The position numbers were made by a program, and so were the translations under genes. Of a stretch of 22,712 nucleotides of DNA, positions 1 through 6,921 are shown in pieces. The notes beneath the pieces are model-generated. The model searched no databases, was not told the origin of the DNA, and saw only the letters and a list, made by a program, of their open reading frames with translations. Position 1 is the first letter of the stretch. The number at the start of each line of letters is the position of its first letter. The stretch comes from Deltaproteobacteria bacterium (GTDB lineage: Bacteria; Desulfobacterota; Binatia; DP-6): the NCBI GenBank assembly GCA_005879205.1, contig VBLD01000116.1, positions 1 through 22,712 of the forward strand. Reading direction: 5' to 3'.

Positions 1-91
1 TGAGCAGGAGCGCGTGGTAGCGCCGGGTGCGGATGCCGCTGACGGTGCCGGAGGCGAAGCCGCCGAGGCCGTCGGCCTCGAGCCACTCGGC
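1..91 (-). CDS. N-terminal fragment of bacterial glycogen-debranching enzyme / amylo-alpha-1,6-glucosidase (runs off the left edge)
   Basis: The reverse strand from about 91 to 1 encodes AEWLEADGLGGFASGT followed by a segment ending TRRYHALLL. This is the hallmark N-terminal motif of bacterial debranching enzymes (EWL..NGLGG.ASGT, then TRRYHGLL), which hydrolyse alpha-1,6 branches of glycogen-like glucans. The match is by family recognition only, and the catalytic domain lies outside the window. The reading frame begins immediately after, and overlaps, the 3' end of the glucose dehydrogenase gene on the same strand, so co-transcription is likely. Oddity: the frame is open only back to a stop at 226-224, and no ATG, GTG or TTG occurs in frame between that stop and the motif. 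Either a non-standard start is used, a frameshift or assembly error hides the start, or the copy is damaged. Confidence 0.7.
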
Positions 92-95
92 CCGG

Positions 96-1208
96 CTATG
101 CGAAGGTGAGGACGTTCTTGATCCCCTGCGCCGGCCCGAGCAGGAGGTCGCGATACGCCTCGATGGGGTAGCGACCGGTGATGAGCGCCTGCACCGCCGC
201 GGGCCACCGCTGCTGGAAGACCGTCAGGTCGCGGATGGCGGCCTCGAACGCCTCCTGCCCCGCGTTCACCGTGCCGAACACGACCTGGTTCTTCAGGACG
301 AGGTTCCGCATGATGACGTCGGTGTCGACCTCGATCGGCGCCTTCCGCCCCGGCACGCCCGTGAACACGAAGACGCCGTTGGTGCCGATCGCCTCCATCA
401 TCTGGAAGGCGATCGAGGATGCGCCGGTTGCCTCGTAGACGAGGTCGATGTTGCCGACCTGCTCGGCGAGGCGGTCGATCGGGGTCTCCGACGCGGAGAA
501 GTAGTGCGCGCCGATCGCGGTGAGCAGCTCCGACTTCGCGTTCGGCGCCGGCTCGCGCGAGTAGACCGAGGTGTCGAAGTCGGCGGCGACGAGCGCCATC
601 GCCCCGAGCAGCCCCACCGGACCGGCGCCGAGGACGACCGCGCGGTGCCGGAACCGCCGCTGCGTACGCGGGTCGACCCCGCAGGCCCACGGCAGCCGCT
701 GCTGCACCTGGCCCACCTGGATCAGCGCCTTCTCGGCGATGGTGAGCGGCTCGACCAGCACCGCCACGTCGCGCAGCGTGCGCGGGACGACGTGCATGTA
801 GCGCTCGTCATCGACCACGGTCTCGGTCATGAAGCCGTCGAGCCCCTTGATGCCGCGCTCCGAGAAGTCGCCGGTGAAGCAGAAGTCCTGGCGGCCGGCG
901 CGGCAGGCCACGCAGTCCGCGTGCGGGCAGGGCCGGCGCACCATCGTGATCACCAGATCTCCCGGCTTGACCCGTGAGACGGCCGGCCCGACCTCGACGA
1001 CCTCGCCGAGCGACTCGTGCCCGATGACGAGGTGATCGCTCCCCGCCGGCGGCGTGCCGTACTGGAAGGCGCAGATCTCGCGATCGGTCCCGCACACGCC
1101 GACGTCGAGCATGCGGAGCTTCACGTCGGTGGGCGCCCTCGGCGTCGGGGGCTCCTGCTCGATCAGCTTCACCTCGCGACGGCTCGGAAAGACGGCGATG
1201 GCCTTCAT
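96..1208 (-). CDS. Glucose 1-dehydrogenase-like zinc-dependent MDR dehydrogenase
   Basis: A 370-residue medium-chain dehydrogenase/reductase, expected cytoplasmic, that would oxidise a sugar or polyol with NAD(P)+. Catalytic-zinc ligands are visible at C39 (GVCGTDRE) and H64-E65 (GHES), with E153 in the position of the distal glutamate. Cysteines 94, 99, 102 and 110 form the structural zinc loop, and the Rossmann glycine motif is at 194-199 (GAGPVG). The motif ERGI..LDGFM near 117-127 and the C-terminal RNLVLKNQ/FGTVNAG block resemble archaeal-type glucose dehydrogenases more than alcohol dehydrogenases. An AGAGG-like ribosome-binding site (complement of 1213-1217) precedes the ATG. Neighbours are a truncated nucleotidyltransferase upstream and a debranching-enzyme start downstream, which suggests carbohydrate metabolism. 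Substrate specificity (glucose versus another aldose or polyol) cannot be fixed from sequence. Confidence 0.85.
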   Translation of the reverse strand: MKAIAVFPSRREVKLIEQEPPTPRAPTDVKLRMLDVGVCGTDREICAFQYGTPPAGSDHLVIGHESLGEVVEVGPAVSRVKPGDLVITMVRRPCPHADCVACRAGRQDFCFTGDFSERGIKGLDGFMTETVVDDERYMHVVPRTLRDVAVLVEPLTIAEKALIQVGQVQQRLPWACGVDPRTQRRFRHRAVVLGAGPVGLLGAMALVAADFDTSVYSREPAPNAKSELLTAIGAHYFSASETPIDRLAEQVGNIDLVYEATGASSIAFQMMEAIGTNGVFVFTGVPGRKAPIEVDTDVIMRNLVLKNQVVFGTVNAGQEAFEAAIRDLTVFQQRWPAAVQALITGRYPIEAYRDLLLGPAQGIKNVLTFA

Positions 1209-1244
1209 GGTGCCTCTGATGCGAGCAGATCGCCGCCGGTTTCG

Positions 1245-1781
1245 CTAGCCGGCCGCCCGCAGCGGAGCCCGCCAGGGCGGCAGCACGCCCATCGCCGCCA
1301 GGACGAGCCGCGCCATCCGGGCGACGTGCGTCCGGAAGCGACGCTCGTCGCCGACGTGATGATCGCTCGGGAAGAGGGCCACGGTCGCGTGGGGCTGGCG
1401 GCGGGCCAGGGCAAGCAGACTCAGGAGCACGCCGGGCCCGGTGTCGCGGTTCTCCGGCTGCACGACGACGTTGCGGGCGGGGACCGCGGCGAGCTGCGGC
1501 CACGCGAGCTCGAGGTGACCCCGGTTGACGATCACGAGCCTCCGCTCGCGCGGGACGAGGGCGGCGATGCGGGCGAACGTCGCCTCGAGAAGCGAGCGGT
1601 CGCCGAGGATGCGACAGTACTGCTTGGGGATCGGCGCGCCGCTGATCAGCCGGGTCAGCTCCTGGAGGCGAGTCCCGTCGCCGCCGGCGAGCACGAGAGC
1701 CCAGAGGCCGTCTGTTCGCTCCTGCGTCACGCCGCGTTCGATGCGTGGCTGCCTCTCCTGGTTTCGGACGTCCGGCTCCAT
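1245..1781 (-). pseudogene. Truncated sugar-phosphate nucleotidyltransferase (mannose-1-phosphate guanylyltransferase-like), C-terminal half missing
   Basis: The 178-residue product opens with LWALVLAGGDGTRLQ, the nucleotide-binding signature of sugar nucleotidyltransferases. It continues with PKQYCRILGDRSLLE (family lysine/glutamine region), VVQPENRDTGPG and FPSDHHV, all in family order. Full-length enzymes of this type are about 300-360 residues and make NDP-sugars from NTP and sugar 1-phosphate. Here the frame stops soon after the PSDHHV block, removing the sugar-binding half, and only 36 bp separate the stop from the downstream dehydrogenase start. The ATG at 1781 follows a GGCAGG-like sequence; another ATG lies at 1796. 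No recognisable C-terminal half was found in the other frames. The copy is probably inactive, although a short functional variant cannot be excluded. Confidence 0.7.
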
Positions 1782-1797
1782 CCTGCCAACTCTCATC

Positions 1798-1819
1798 GGG
1801 CGCCGGGGCGTCGGCGCCC
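1798..1819. promoter_or_regulatory. 7-bp inverted repeat in the divergent intergenic region
   Basis: GGGCGCC (1798-1804) and GGCGCCC (1813-1819) form a perfect dyad around an 8-nt centre. It lies between the minus-strand nucleotidyltransferase remnant and the plus-strand gene at 1857. It could be an operator or an mRNA hairpin, but in DNA this GC-rich a chance 7-bp dyad is quite possible. Confidence 0.25.
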
Positions 1820-1856
1820 TTTGCCATGGGTCTTCGCCTGTGCAAGGGGTTCGACC

Positions 1857-2555
1857 ATGATCCGTCCGCTCGACGTCGCCACGTCCGTTGCCGCCACCCT
1901 CGCGCGTCTCGGCACCGGGAGGGCCGTCGCCGCGGCGCACGGCCCGCGGCCCGCACGCCGGCTCGAGCTCTACGAGTTCGAGGCCTGTCCGTTCTGCCGC
2001 AAGGTGCGCGAGGCGCTCTCCATCCTCGACGTCGAGGCGATGGTCTACCCGTGTCCCAAGGGTGGCCCGCGCTTCCGTGAGGAGGTTCGCCGGCGGGGCG
2101 GAAAGCTGCTCTTCCCCTACCTCGTCGATCCGAACACCGGCCAGGCCATGTACGAGTCGGACGACATCGTGCGCTACCTCTTCGCCACCTACGGCGACGG
2201 CGCGGTGCCGGCGATGCTCGGGCTGTGGCCGCTCGCCGACGTCACCTCCGGCCTGGCGTCCACCTTCCGGCCCGGCTTCGGGAGCCGCTACCGGCCAGCG
2301 CGCGCCCCCGAGCAGCCGCTCGAGCTGTGGAGCTTCGAGGCGTCGCCCTTCTGCCGCATCGCCCGCGAGGCGCTCTGCAGCCTCGAGCTGCCGTACGTCC
2401 TGCACAACGTCGCGAGCGGGAGCGCGGGGCGCGAGGCGTTCGTGGCGCGCTCGGGGCGCATGATGGTGCCGTACCTGGTCGACCCGAACACCGGCGCCGC
2501 GATGTTCGAGTCCGCGGACATCGTCCGCTACCTGGATACGACCTACGCGCGATAA
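1857..2555 (+). CDS. Protein with two tandem glutaredoxin/GST-N-like thioredoxin-fold domains
   Basis: A 232-residue protein made of two homologous halves. Half one (about 36-112) has LELYEFEACPFCRK with a CPFC motif at 44-47, then FPYLVDPNTG and ESDDIVRYL. Half two (about 155-231) repeats the plan with LELWSFEASPFCRI (SPFC at 163-166), VPYLVDPNTG and ESADIVRYL. This is the layout of glutathione S-transferase N-terminal/glutaredoxin-like domains, which bind glutathione or handle thiol redox chemistry. The first half keeps both cysteines of a CxxC pair; the second has lost the first. No GST C-terminal helical domain follows either copy. The ATG at 1857 is preceded by AAGGGG (1844-1849), an excellent ribosome-binding site at 7-nt spacing. 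A quinone-oxidoreductase-like gene follows 62 bp downstream. The actual substrate is unknown. Confidence 0.85.
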   Translation: MIRPLDVATSVAATLARLGTGRAVAAAHGPRPARRLELYEFEACPFCRKVREALSILDVEAMVYPCPKGGPRFREEVRRRGGKLLFPYLVDPNTGQAMYESDDIVRYLFATYGDGAVPAMLGLWPLADVTSGLASTFRPGFGSRYRPARAPEQPLELWSFEASPFCRIAREALCSLELPYVLHNVASGSAGREAFVARSGRMMVPYLVDPNTGAAMFESADIVRYLDTTYAR

Positions 2556-2579
2556 GCGCCGCGCTGCCCGGTGCGGGTC

Positions 2580-2608
2580 GTGACGCGGGGCGAACGCTCG
2601 GCTATCGT
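2580..2608 (+). promoter_or_regulatory. Possible promoter immediately upstream of the quinone oxidoreductase gene
   Basis: GTGACG (2580-2585) and TATCGT (2603-2608) are separated by 17 nt, each matching four of six sigma-70 consensus positions. The -10-like box ends only 9 nt before the ATG at 2618, and no Shine-Dalgarno sequence is visible, so a leaderless or nearly leaderless mRNA is possible. Match quality is modest. Confidence 0.3.
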
Positions 2609-2617
2609 CGCGCCGCG

Positions 2618-3610
2618 ATGAAAGCCATGCTCTGCAAGGAATACGGGCCGCCCGAAAAGCTCGTCTACGCGGACACCGAGCCCCCGGCGCTCGGACCGGA
2701 CGGCGTGCGCATCCGGGTGCACGCCGCGGGAGTGAACTTTCCGGACCTCCTGATCATCGAGAACAAGTATCAGTTCAAACCCTCGCTTCCCTTCGCCCCG
2801 GGGGGCGAGGTGGCGGGCGACGTGATCGAGGTGGGCGCCGAGGTGAAGGATTTCGCGGTCGGCGATCGCGTGATCGGCATGTGCGGGTGGAACGGCTTCG
2901 CCGAGCAGGTGGTCGTCCCGTCCGAGAAGGCGCTGCGCATGCCGGACGGGATGCCCTACGAGGTCGGGGCGGTGCTCCCCACGACGTACGGAACGACCGT
3001 CCACGCGCTCATCCAGAGGGGACGGCTTCGATCCGGAGAGTGGCTTCTCGTCCACGGTGCCGCCGGTGGTGTCGGGACGGCCGCGGTCGAGATCGGTACG
3101 ATCCTCGGGGCGCGCATCGTGGCGACGGGGGGCGACGACGCGAAGCTCGCGCGCCTGAAGGAGCTCTACGGCGTGGAGCACCTGGTGAACTACAAGACGA
3201 ATCCCGATTGGAAGGAGATCGTGAAGTCGATCACCGGCGGCGGCGCCGACGTGATCTACGACCCGGTGGGCGGCGACGTCTTCGACCAATCGCTCCGCTG
3301 CATCGCCTGGGACGGACGGCTGCTCGTCATCGGGTTCGCGGGCGGGACCATTCCGAGCGCCAAGGCGAATCTGATCCTGCTCAAGGGGTGCTCGGTGGTC
3401 GGGGTCTTCTGGGGCGGATTCGCCGCGCGCGAGCCCGAGACGAGTCGAAAGAACTTCGAGCTGCTCTTCGACTGGTGGAAGCACGGCAAGCTGAAGCCCG
3501 CCATCTCGCACCGCTTCCCGCTCGAGAAGGCCGCCGCCGCCCTCGGCGCGCTCGCGCGGCGCGAGGTCGTGGGCAAGGCGGTGCTCACGGTGGGGAGAGC
3601 GTCGCCGTGA
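2618..3610 (+). CDS. NADPH:quinone oxidoreductase family protein (zinc-free MDR)
   Basis: A 330-residue medium-chain reductase. The N-terminal GroES-like domain (about 1-125) has the family feature HAAGVNFPD..I near 35-47 and PGGEVAG at 61-67. The nucleotide-binding motif HGAAGGVG is at 146-153, followed by a Rossmann fold and the typical GGDVFDQSLRC...GRLLVIGFAGG block. The zinc-ligand cysteines of alcohol dehydrogenases are absent, as expected for the quinone reductase branch. Such enzymes reduce quinones or enoyl substrates with NADPH in the cytoplasm. No clear ribosome-binding site precedes the ATG at 2618. The 3' end overlaps the convergent M50 protease gene by 26 bp. The preceding thioredoxin-fold gene is on the same strand and may be functionally linked through redox stress; that link is inference. 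Confidence 0.85.
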   Translation: MKAMLCKEYGPPEKLVYADTEPPALGPDGVRIRVHAAGVNFPDLLIIENKYQFKPSLPFAPGGEVAGDVIEVGAEVKDFAVGDRVIGMCGWNGFAEQVVVPSEKALRMPDGMPYEVGAVLPTTYGTTVHALIQRGRLRSGEWLLVHGAAGGVGTAAVEIGTILGARIVATGGDDAKLARLKELYGVEHLVNYKTNPDWKEIVKSITGGGADVIYDPVGGDVFDQSLRCIAWDGRLLVIGFAGGTIPSAKANLILLKGCSVVGVFWGGFAAREPETSRKNFELLFDWWKHGKLKPAISHRFPLEKAAAALGALARREVVGKAVLTVGRASP

Positions 3611-4520
3611 GCATCGTTCCGAGGGCCGCCAGCGCGGCTGCCTGGGCGACCGTCGCGGGGCGATCTCGAAGCGTCTGCTCGGTCCACGTGCTGGCAAACA
3701 CGAGCGCCACGACGAGCCCCACGTAGGCCGTACCGATCGCGAGCCGGCGTGAGGCCGGAATCTGATAGTAGCCGGCCGCCGGCCCGCGCCGTAGCTGGCC
3801 CAGGTTCAGCAGCCCGAAGAGCAGGACGAGCAGCATCAGCGGCGACTGCGTGATCAGGAACACGGTCACGCCGACGCCCGCGCCCACCAGCCACAGCCAT
3901 CGGCTGACTGCGCCGATGACCCGACCGCCGTCGAGAGGGTAGAGCGGGATCAGGTTGAACAGGTTGATCAGGAAACCGGTCGACGCGAGCGCGTACCAGA
4001 ACCGCGCGCCGGTCGTCACCGCGGCGGCCAGGCACGCGGCGGCGCCGAGCGAGCCGAGCAGCGGTCCGCCCATCGCCACCATCGCCTCGACGTAGGCGTC
4101 GCGTGGCAGGCCGCGCATCGCGATCACGGCCCCCACGAACGGGATGAACACGGGCGCCCCGGCGGGGATGCCCTGCTGGCGCATCACCAGGGCGTGCCCG
4201 AGCTCGTGGACGAAGATCAGGAGCACGAAGCCGACGGCGAACGGCAACCCCCAGATCGTGGCGTAGACCCCCACCATCAGCAGCATGCTGAGGAGCGTGC
4301 TCAGCTTGAGGACCTTGGCGACGACCAGGAGGTACTTCAGCTTGCCGAGGAGGAAGGCGAGCAGGACGCCCGGTGCTCCCCAGCGCCGGAGTCGCGTCGC
4401 CAGCCGTCCCTCGCGCGCGGGAGCGCGGGTCGCCTCCGCCTGCTGGGTGAAGAGGTGCTCGGCGACCGCGCCCAGGTTGCGCAGGCGTCGGTCGCGCTCC
4501 GACAGCGACTGGTCGGCCAC
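3585..4520 (-). CDS. Site-2 protease-type membrane metalloprotease (peptidase M50)
   Basis: A 311-residue multi-pass membrane protein. The zinc-binding HELGH motif is at 105-109, inside a hydrophobic segment, and the second motif NLFNLIPLYPLDGGR is at 186-200, supplying the aspartate ligand (D197). These two motifs define M50/site-2 proteases, which cleave substrates within the membrane. About six hydrophobic segments are visible, and the first 50 residues are a charged cytosolic arm. The stop lies 26 bp inside the convergent quinone oxidoreductase gene, leaving no room for a separate terminator. The start is 3 bp after the stop of the upstream zinc-ribbon membrane gene, indicating co-transcription and probable cooperation. 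The substrate is unknown; no PDZ domain is seen, so it is not a classical RseP. Confidence 0.88.
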   Translation of the reverse strand: MADQSLSERDRRLRNLGAVAEHLFTQQAEATRAPAREGRLATRLRRWGAPGVLLAFLLGKLKYLLVVAKVLKLSTLLSMLLMVGVYATIWGLPFAVGFVLLIFVHELGHALVMRQQGIPAGAPVFIPFVGAVIAMRGLPRDAYVEAMVAMGGPLLGSLGAAACLAAAVTTGARFWYALASTGFLINLFNLIPLYPLDGGRVIGAVSRWLWLVGAGVGVTVFLITQSPLMLLVLLFGLLNLGQLRRGPAAGYYQIPASRRLAIGTAYVGLVVALVFASTWTEQTLRDRPATVAQAAALAALGTMLTATLSPP

Positions 4521-4523
4521 GGA

Positions 4524-5120
4524 TCAACCCGGGAGCCGGACGGGGGCCGGGATCTTCCATGCCTGCTGCACGACGATGGCGAGGAAGATGAGGTCGAAGA
4601 GGTGGAACCCCGCCGACACGACCCCGAAGAAGTAGCTCGGGCTGGTCGGCACGAGCGGCAGGTCGCCCAGCTTGCCGTGCTGGTGCAGGTACTCGAGGAT
4701 GAACGTGCGCTTGGTGAGGTAGGTGCCGACGGCGTACGCCGCTGTCGCCACCGCGACCGACAGCACCTGCAGGCTCTGCGCCCGCTTGCCGCCGGTGAAC
4801 GTGACGATGCCCTTGCCCACCGCCACGCCGATCACGATCGCGACGAGGCCGAAGCTCACGTGGGTGGCGATCATGACTCCCCACCACACGGCCGCGCCGG
4901 CGATCCCGCCGAGCACCGCGCCCGTCACGGCGCGGGTGAAATCGATGTTGTCGGACTGGGCCGCGAGGATCTGCTGCGCCTGTTGCTTCAGGCGCGCAAA
5001 GCAGTCCGCGCAGAAGACGCCGCGCGCCGTGCGCACGGTCGCGACCCCCTCGCTGATCGGAATGTTGCACTCGAGACAATGGGTGTGGGCGGCGCCCGCG
5101 TCTTCCACGTCGACCATCAC
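4524..5120 (-). CDS. Zinc-ribbon multi-pass membrane protein of unknown function
   Basis: A 198-residue protein. An N-terminal zinc ribbon is visible as C15-x2-C18 (HCLECN) and C37-x2-C40 (FCADC). It is followed by a short helical linker rich in Q and A, then about four hydrophobic segments (roughly 67-86, 88-103, 115-133 and 160-185). The ribbon near its N-terminus resembles a LIM or B-box-like finger, so a cytosolic metal-binding head on a membrane anchor is likely. The stop is 3 bp before the M50 protease start, so the two are probably translated together; this protein could be an adaptor or substrate of the protease. That role is inference. ATG codons occur at 5120 and 5117, and either could be used. 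I do not recognise a named family. Confidence 0.75.
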   Translation of the reverse strand: MMVDVEDAGAAHTHCLECNIPISEGVATVRTARGVFCADCFARLKQQAQQILAAQSDNIDFTRAVTGAVLGGIAGAAVWWGVMIATHVSFGLVAIVIGVAVGKGIVTFTGGKRAQSLQVLSVAVATAAYAVGTYLTKRTFILEYLHQHGKLGDLPLVPTSPSYFFGVVSAGFHLFDLIFLAIVVQQAWKIPAPVRLPG

Positions 5121-5216
5121 TTCATGCCGGGGACGAGGGTGTCAAGCGGCGGCCCTCTCCTCGGTCGTGAATTCTCTGCCGTTGACATCGGGATGGGCGA
5201 CGTTCCAGAGGACCTC

Positions 5217-6068
5217 ATGGACAGGTCGACCCAGCGCGAACGGGCCCAGCGGTTTCTCCGCCTGCACGACGGACCGGACGTCCTCGTCGTCGGCAGCGCC
5301 TGGGACCCCGGCAGTGCCGTCCTCTTCGAGCGCGAGGGCTTCGAGGCGATCGCGACCTCGAGCGCGGGCGTCGCCTACAGCCTCGGCCATCCCGACGGCG
5401 AGCGCATCCCGCGCGACGAGATGCTCGCCGCGGTCGCCCGCATCGTGCAGGCGACGCGGCTACCGGTGAGCGCGGACGTCGAGATGGGCTACGGGCGCAA
5501 AGCGCGCGAGGTCAGCGAGACCTGTCGCGGCGTGCTGGAGACCGGGGCGATCGGCGTGAATCTCGAAGACGCGACCGGCGACGACGATCGACCGCTCGTC
5601 GAGCCGGAGCAGCAGGCGGAGAAGATCCGCGCGGTGCGGGAGATGGCCGAGTCGTTCGGCGTCCATCTCGTCGTCAATGCCCGGACGGACGTTTACCTGC
5701 TCCAGGTGGGCGAGGAGGCCGCTCGCTTCGCCGATGCGGTGCGCCGGACGAACCTCTACCGCCAGGCCGGCGCGGACTGTCTGTTCGTTCCGGGCGTGGC
5801 GGACCGGGCGACGATCGAGCGGCTCGTGCGCGAGATCGATGGCCCGCTCAACGTGCTCGCCGGTGCCGGCACACCGCCGGTCGCGGAGCTGGCGACGCTC
5901 GGTGTACGACGCGTCTCCCAGGGATCGGGTCCGGCGCGGGCCGCGCTCGCCACCGCGCGGCGCGTCGTGCACGAGCTGCGCACGCGCGGCACGTACGCCG
6001 GCTACACCGCCGATGCGATCTCGTACGCGGAGGCCAATCGGCTCTTCGAGCGCGGGGGTTCGCGATGA
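5217..6068 (+). CDS. Isocitrate lyase / phosphoenolpyruvate mutase family enzyme
   Basis: A 283-residue TIM-barrel enzyme if read from the ATG at 5217, which has AGAGGA (5207-5212) just upstream. An in-frame ATG at 5193 would add eight residues. Family landmarks in order are SAWDPGSA (27-34, where the family usually has WD.GSA), SADVEMGYG (85-93, with metal-binding D87 and E89), GVNLEDA (113-119) and NARTDVYL. These place it in the PEP mutase/2-methylisocitrate lyase superfamily, which forms or breaks C-C or P-C bonds through enolate intermediates with Mg2+. The KKCGH-type loop of true isocitrate lyases is absent; the loop after GVNLEDA reads GDDDRP instead, so the substrate is probably not isocitrate. 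It stands alone, divergent from the zinc-ribbon/M50 pair. Confidence 0.85.
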   Translation: MDRSTQRERAQRFLRLHDGPDVLVVGSAWDPGSAVLFEREGFEAIATSSAGVAYSLGHPDGERIPRDEMLAAVARIVQATRLPVSADVEMGYGRKAREVSETCRGVLETGAIGVNLEDATGDDDRPLVEPEQQAEKIRAVREMAESFGVHLVVNARTDVYLLQVGEEAARFADAVRRTNLYRQAGADCLFVPGVADRATIERLVREIDGPLNVLAGAGTPPVAELATLGVRRVSQGSGPARAALATARRVVHELRTRGTYAGYTADAISYAEANRLFERGGSR

Positions 6069-6155
6069 CGTTCCCCGTGCGTTGATCCGCGCGCCGCCGT
6101 TCAGATCACATCGACCGGTCTCTCGGAAGAGCTTGTGAGCGGGGCAGCTAGCGCA

Positions 6156-6541
6156 TCAATACCCGCGTATTTCCAGGCCGGGAACCCGCCTGAAGTGCTT
6201 GGTGTTTCTCGTCACGATGGCGGCGTCGTCGACGATCGCCGCGGTCGCAATCAGAAGGTCCATCGTGGCGATCGGCCGAACACCGCCCTCGCGTACACTG
6301 GCGCGAATCGTTCGTCCGGATAACTCACGACGAGGCTGCCACACAACCGGCGAACACGCTGCCGCTCGACGGTGGGGCGCTGCGAGCCCTCCGCACCCGC
6401 GAGCAACTCGCACACGACGTGAACTCCGACGCGTATTTCTTCGCGGTCGATCTCCTCGAGGAGCGCCGTGGCCGGTCCACGGGTGCTGCGCGCCGCGTCG
6501 CGGAGCAGATCGACCAGGAACGAGGTATCCGCGTGGATCAC
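6156..6541 (-). pseudogene. vapC: Frameshifted VapC-like PIN-domain toxin
   Basis: The toxin is split over two frames. The first, from the GTG at 6541, gives MIHADTSFLVDLL, the PIN N-terminus with its first catalytic aspartate. It continues to VVCELLAG with the conserved glutamate and to PVYAR, then enters a short wrong-frame tail and stops at 6251. The second frame resumes with RPIATMDLLIAT (catalytic aspartate) and AIVTRNTKHF..VPGL, the standard PIN C-terminus, ending at 6156. The junction lies around 6260-6285. Fewer residues than usual separate the two blocks, so a small deletion causing the frameshift is more likely than a single base change. VapC toxins are Mg2+-dependent RNases cutting tRNA or rRNA; this copy should be inactive because its acidic residues are divided. 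Its GTGA start overlaps the antitoxin stop. Confidence 0.85.
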
Positions 6542-6771
6542 AGCTTGATGCGACGAGCGGGGCTCGACCGGCGAGCGTTCACCTGCGAGTCGATCGTGTC
6601 GAGTGTGCGCTCTGAAAGCCGCGTACGTGCGACGGCAGCCCGGAGATCCTCGCCGGTGACGCGATGGCCAAGACGATGCTTGATGGTCTGAGAGAAGGAC
6701 TCTCCCTTCCGCTTGCAGCGCGACAGGATTTCGTACGCCTCCAAGTCAATGGTGATGGTCTTGACGGCCAT
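6538..6771 (-). CDS. vapB: VapB-type antitoxin, intact partner of the broken toxin
   Basis: A 77-residue protein starting MAVKTITIDLEAYEIL and continuing SRCKRKGESFSQTIKHRL. This is the ribbon-helix-helix-like start seen in VapB-type antitoxins that sit just before PIN toxins; the C-terminal third is charged and probably the toxin-binding tail. The ATG at 6771 is preferred because it opens on the conserved motif; a GTG five codons upstream (6786) is also in frame. The stop overlaps the toxin GTG by 3 nt, giving translational coupling. Antitoxins of this kind neutralise the toxin and usually repress their own promoter. Here it may be kept for cross-neutralisation or repression, or may simply be decaying. 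The surrounding 6.1-6.9 kb is visibly less GC-rich than its neighbours, consistent with acquisition by transfer. Confidence 0.8.
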   Translation of the reverse strand: MAVKTITIDLEAYEILSRCKRKGESFSQTIKHRLGHRVTGEDLRAAVARTRLSERTLDTIDSQVNARRSSPARRIKL

Positions 6772-6787
6772 GCACTGACGATGCACT
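6770..6787. promoter_or_regulatory. Two direct ATGCACT repeats overlapping the vapB start (possible operator)
   Basis: ATGCACT occurs at 6770-6776 and again at 6781-6787, an 11-bp start-to-start spacing of about one helical turn, each containing the self-complementary TGCA. It sits on the vapB start codon, where autoregulating antitoxins often bind. The assignment is inference. Confidence 0.3.
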
Positions 6788-6921
6788 TACCATTGGCCTC
6801 GGTCAAGGCGCTGCAGTCGCTGTCGTGCCTTCCATCGCCTGGATTCTGAGCTCTTGGGTGACCGAGATACGACCCGATCGGGCCCCGTGCCGCAATTCGC
6901 GCAGGTGCAGTTGGCCCCACC

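Noticed and set aside
27..977. Long plus-strand ORFs across 27-977, 1017-2555 and similar antisense frames
   Set aside because: They mirror strongly matching genes on the other strand (dehydrogenase, nucleotidyltransferase) and are Arg/Ala-rich shadow frames of GC-rich DNA; the only real part of the second is the thioredoxin-fold protein from 1857.
5140..5187. TTGACA boxes at 5145-5140 (minus) and 5182-5187 (plus) in the divergent gap
   Set aside because: Perfect -35 hexamers, but neither has a plausible -10 at 16-18 nt and one falls in a frame position that would put the start before the coding ATG.
4194..6068. 624-residue plus-strand frame through the zinc-ribbon gene into the PEP mutase-like gene
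   Set aside because: Its first two thirds are antisense shadow of the M50 and zinc-ribbon genes; only the segment from 5193/5217 is protein-like.
6873..6882. CCCGATCGGG 10-bp palindrome downstream of vapB region
   Set aside because: Short perfect palindrome with no loop; such GC-rich palindromes are common by chance and no conserved partner is visible.
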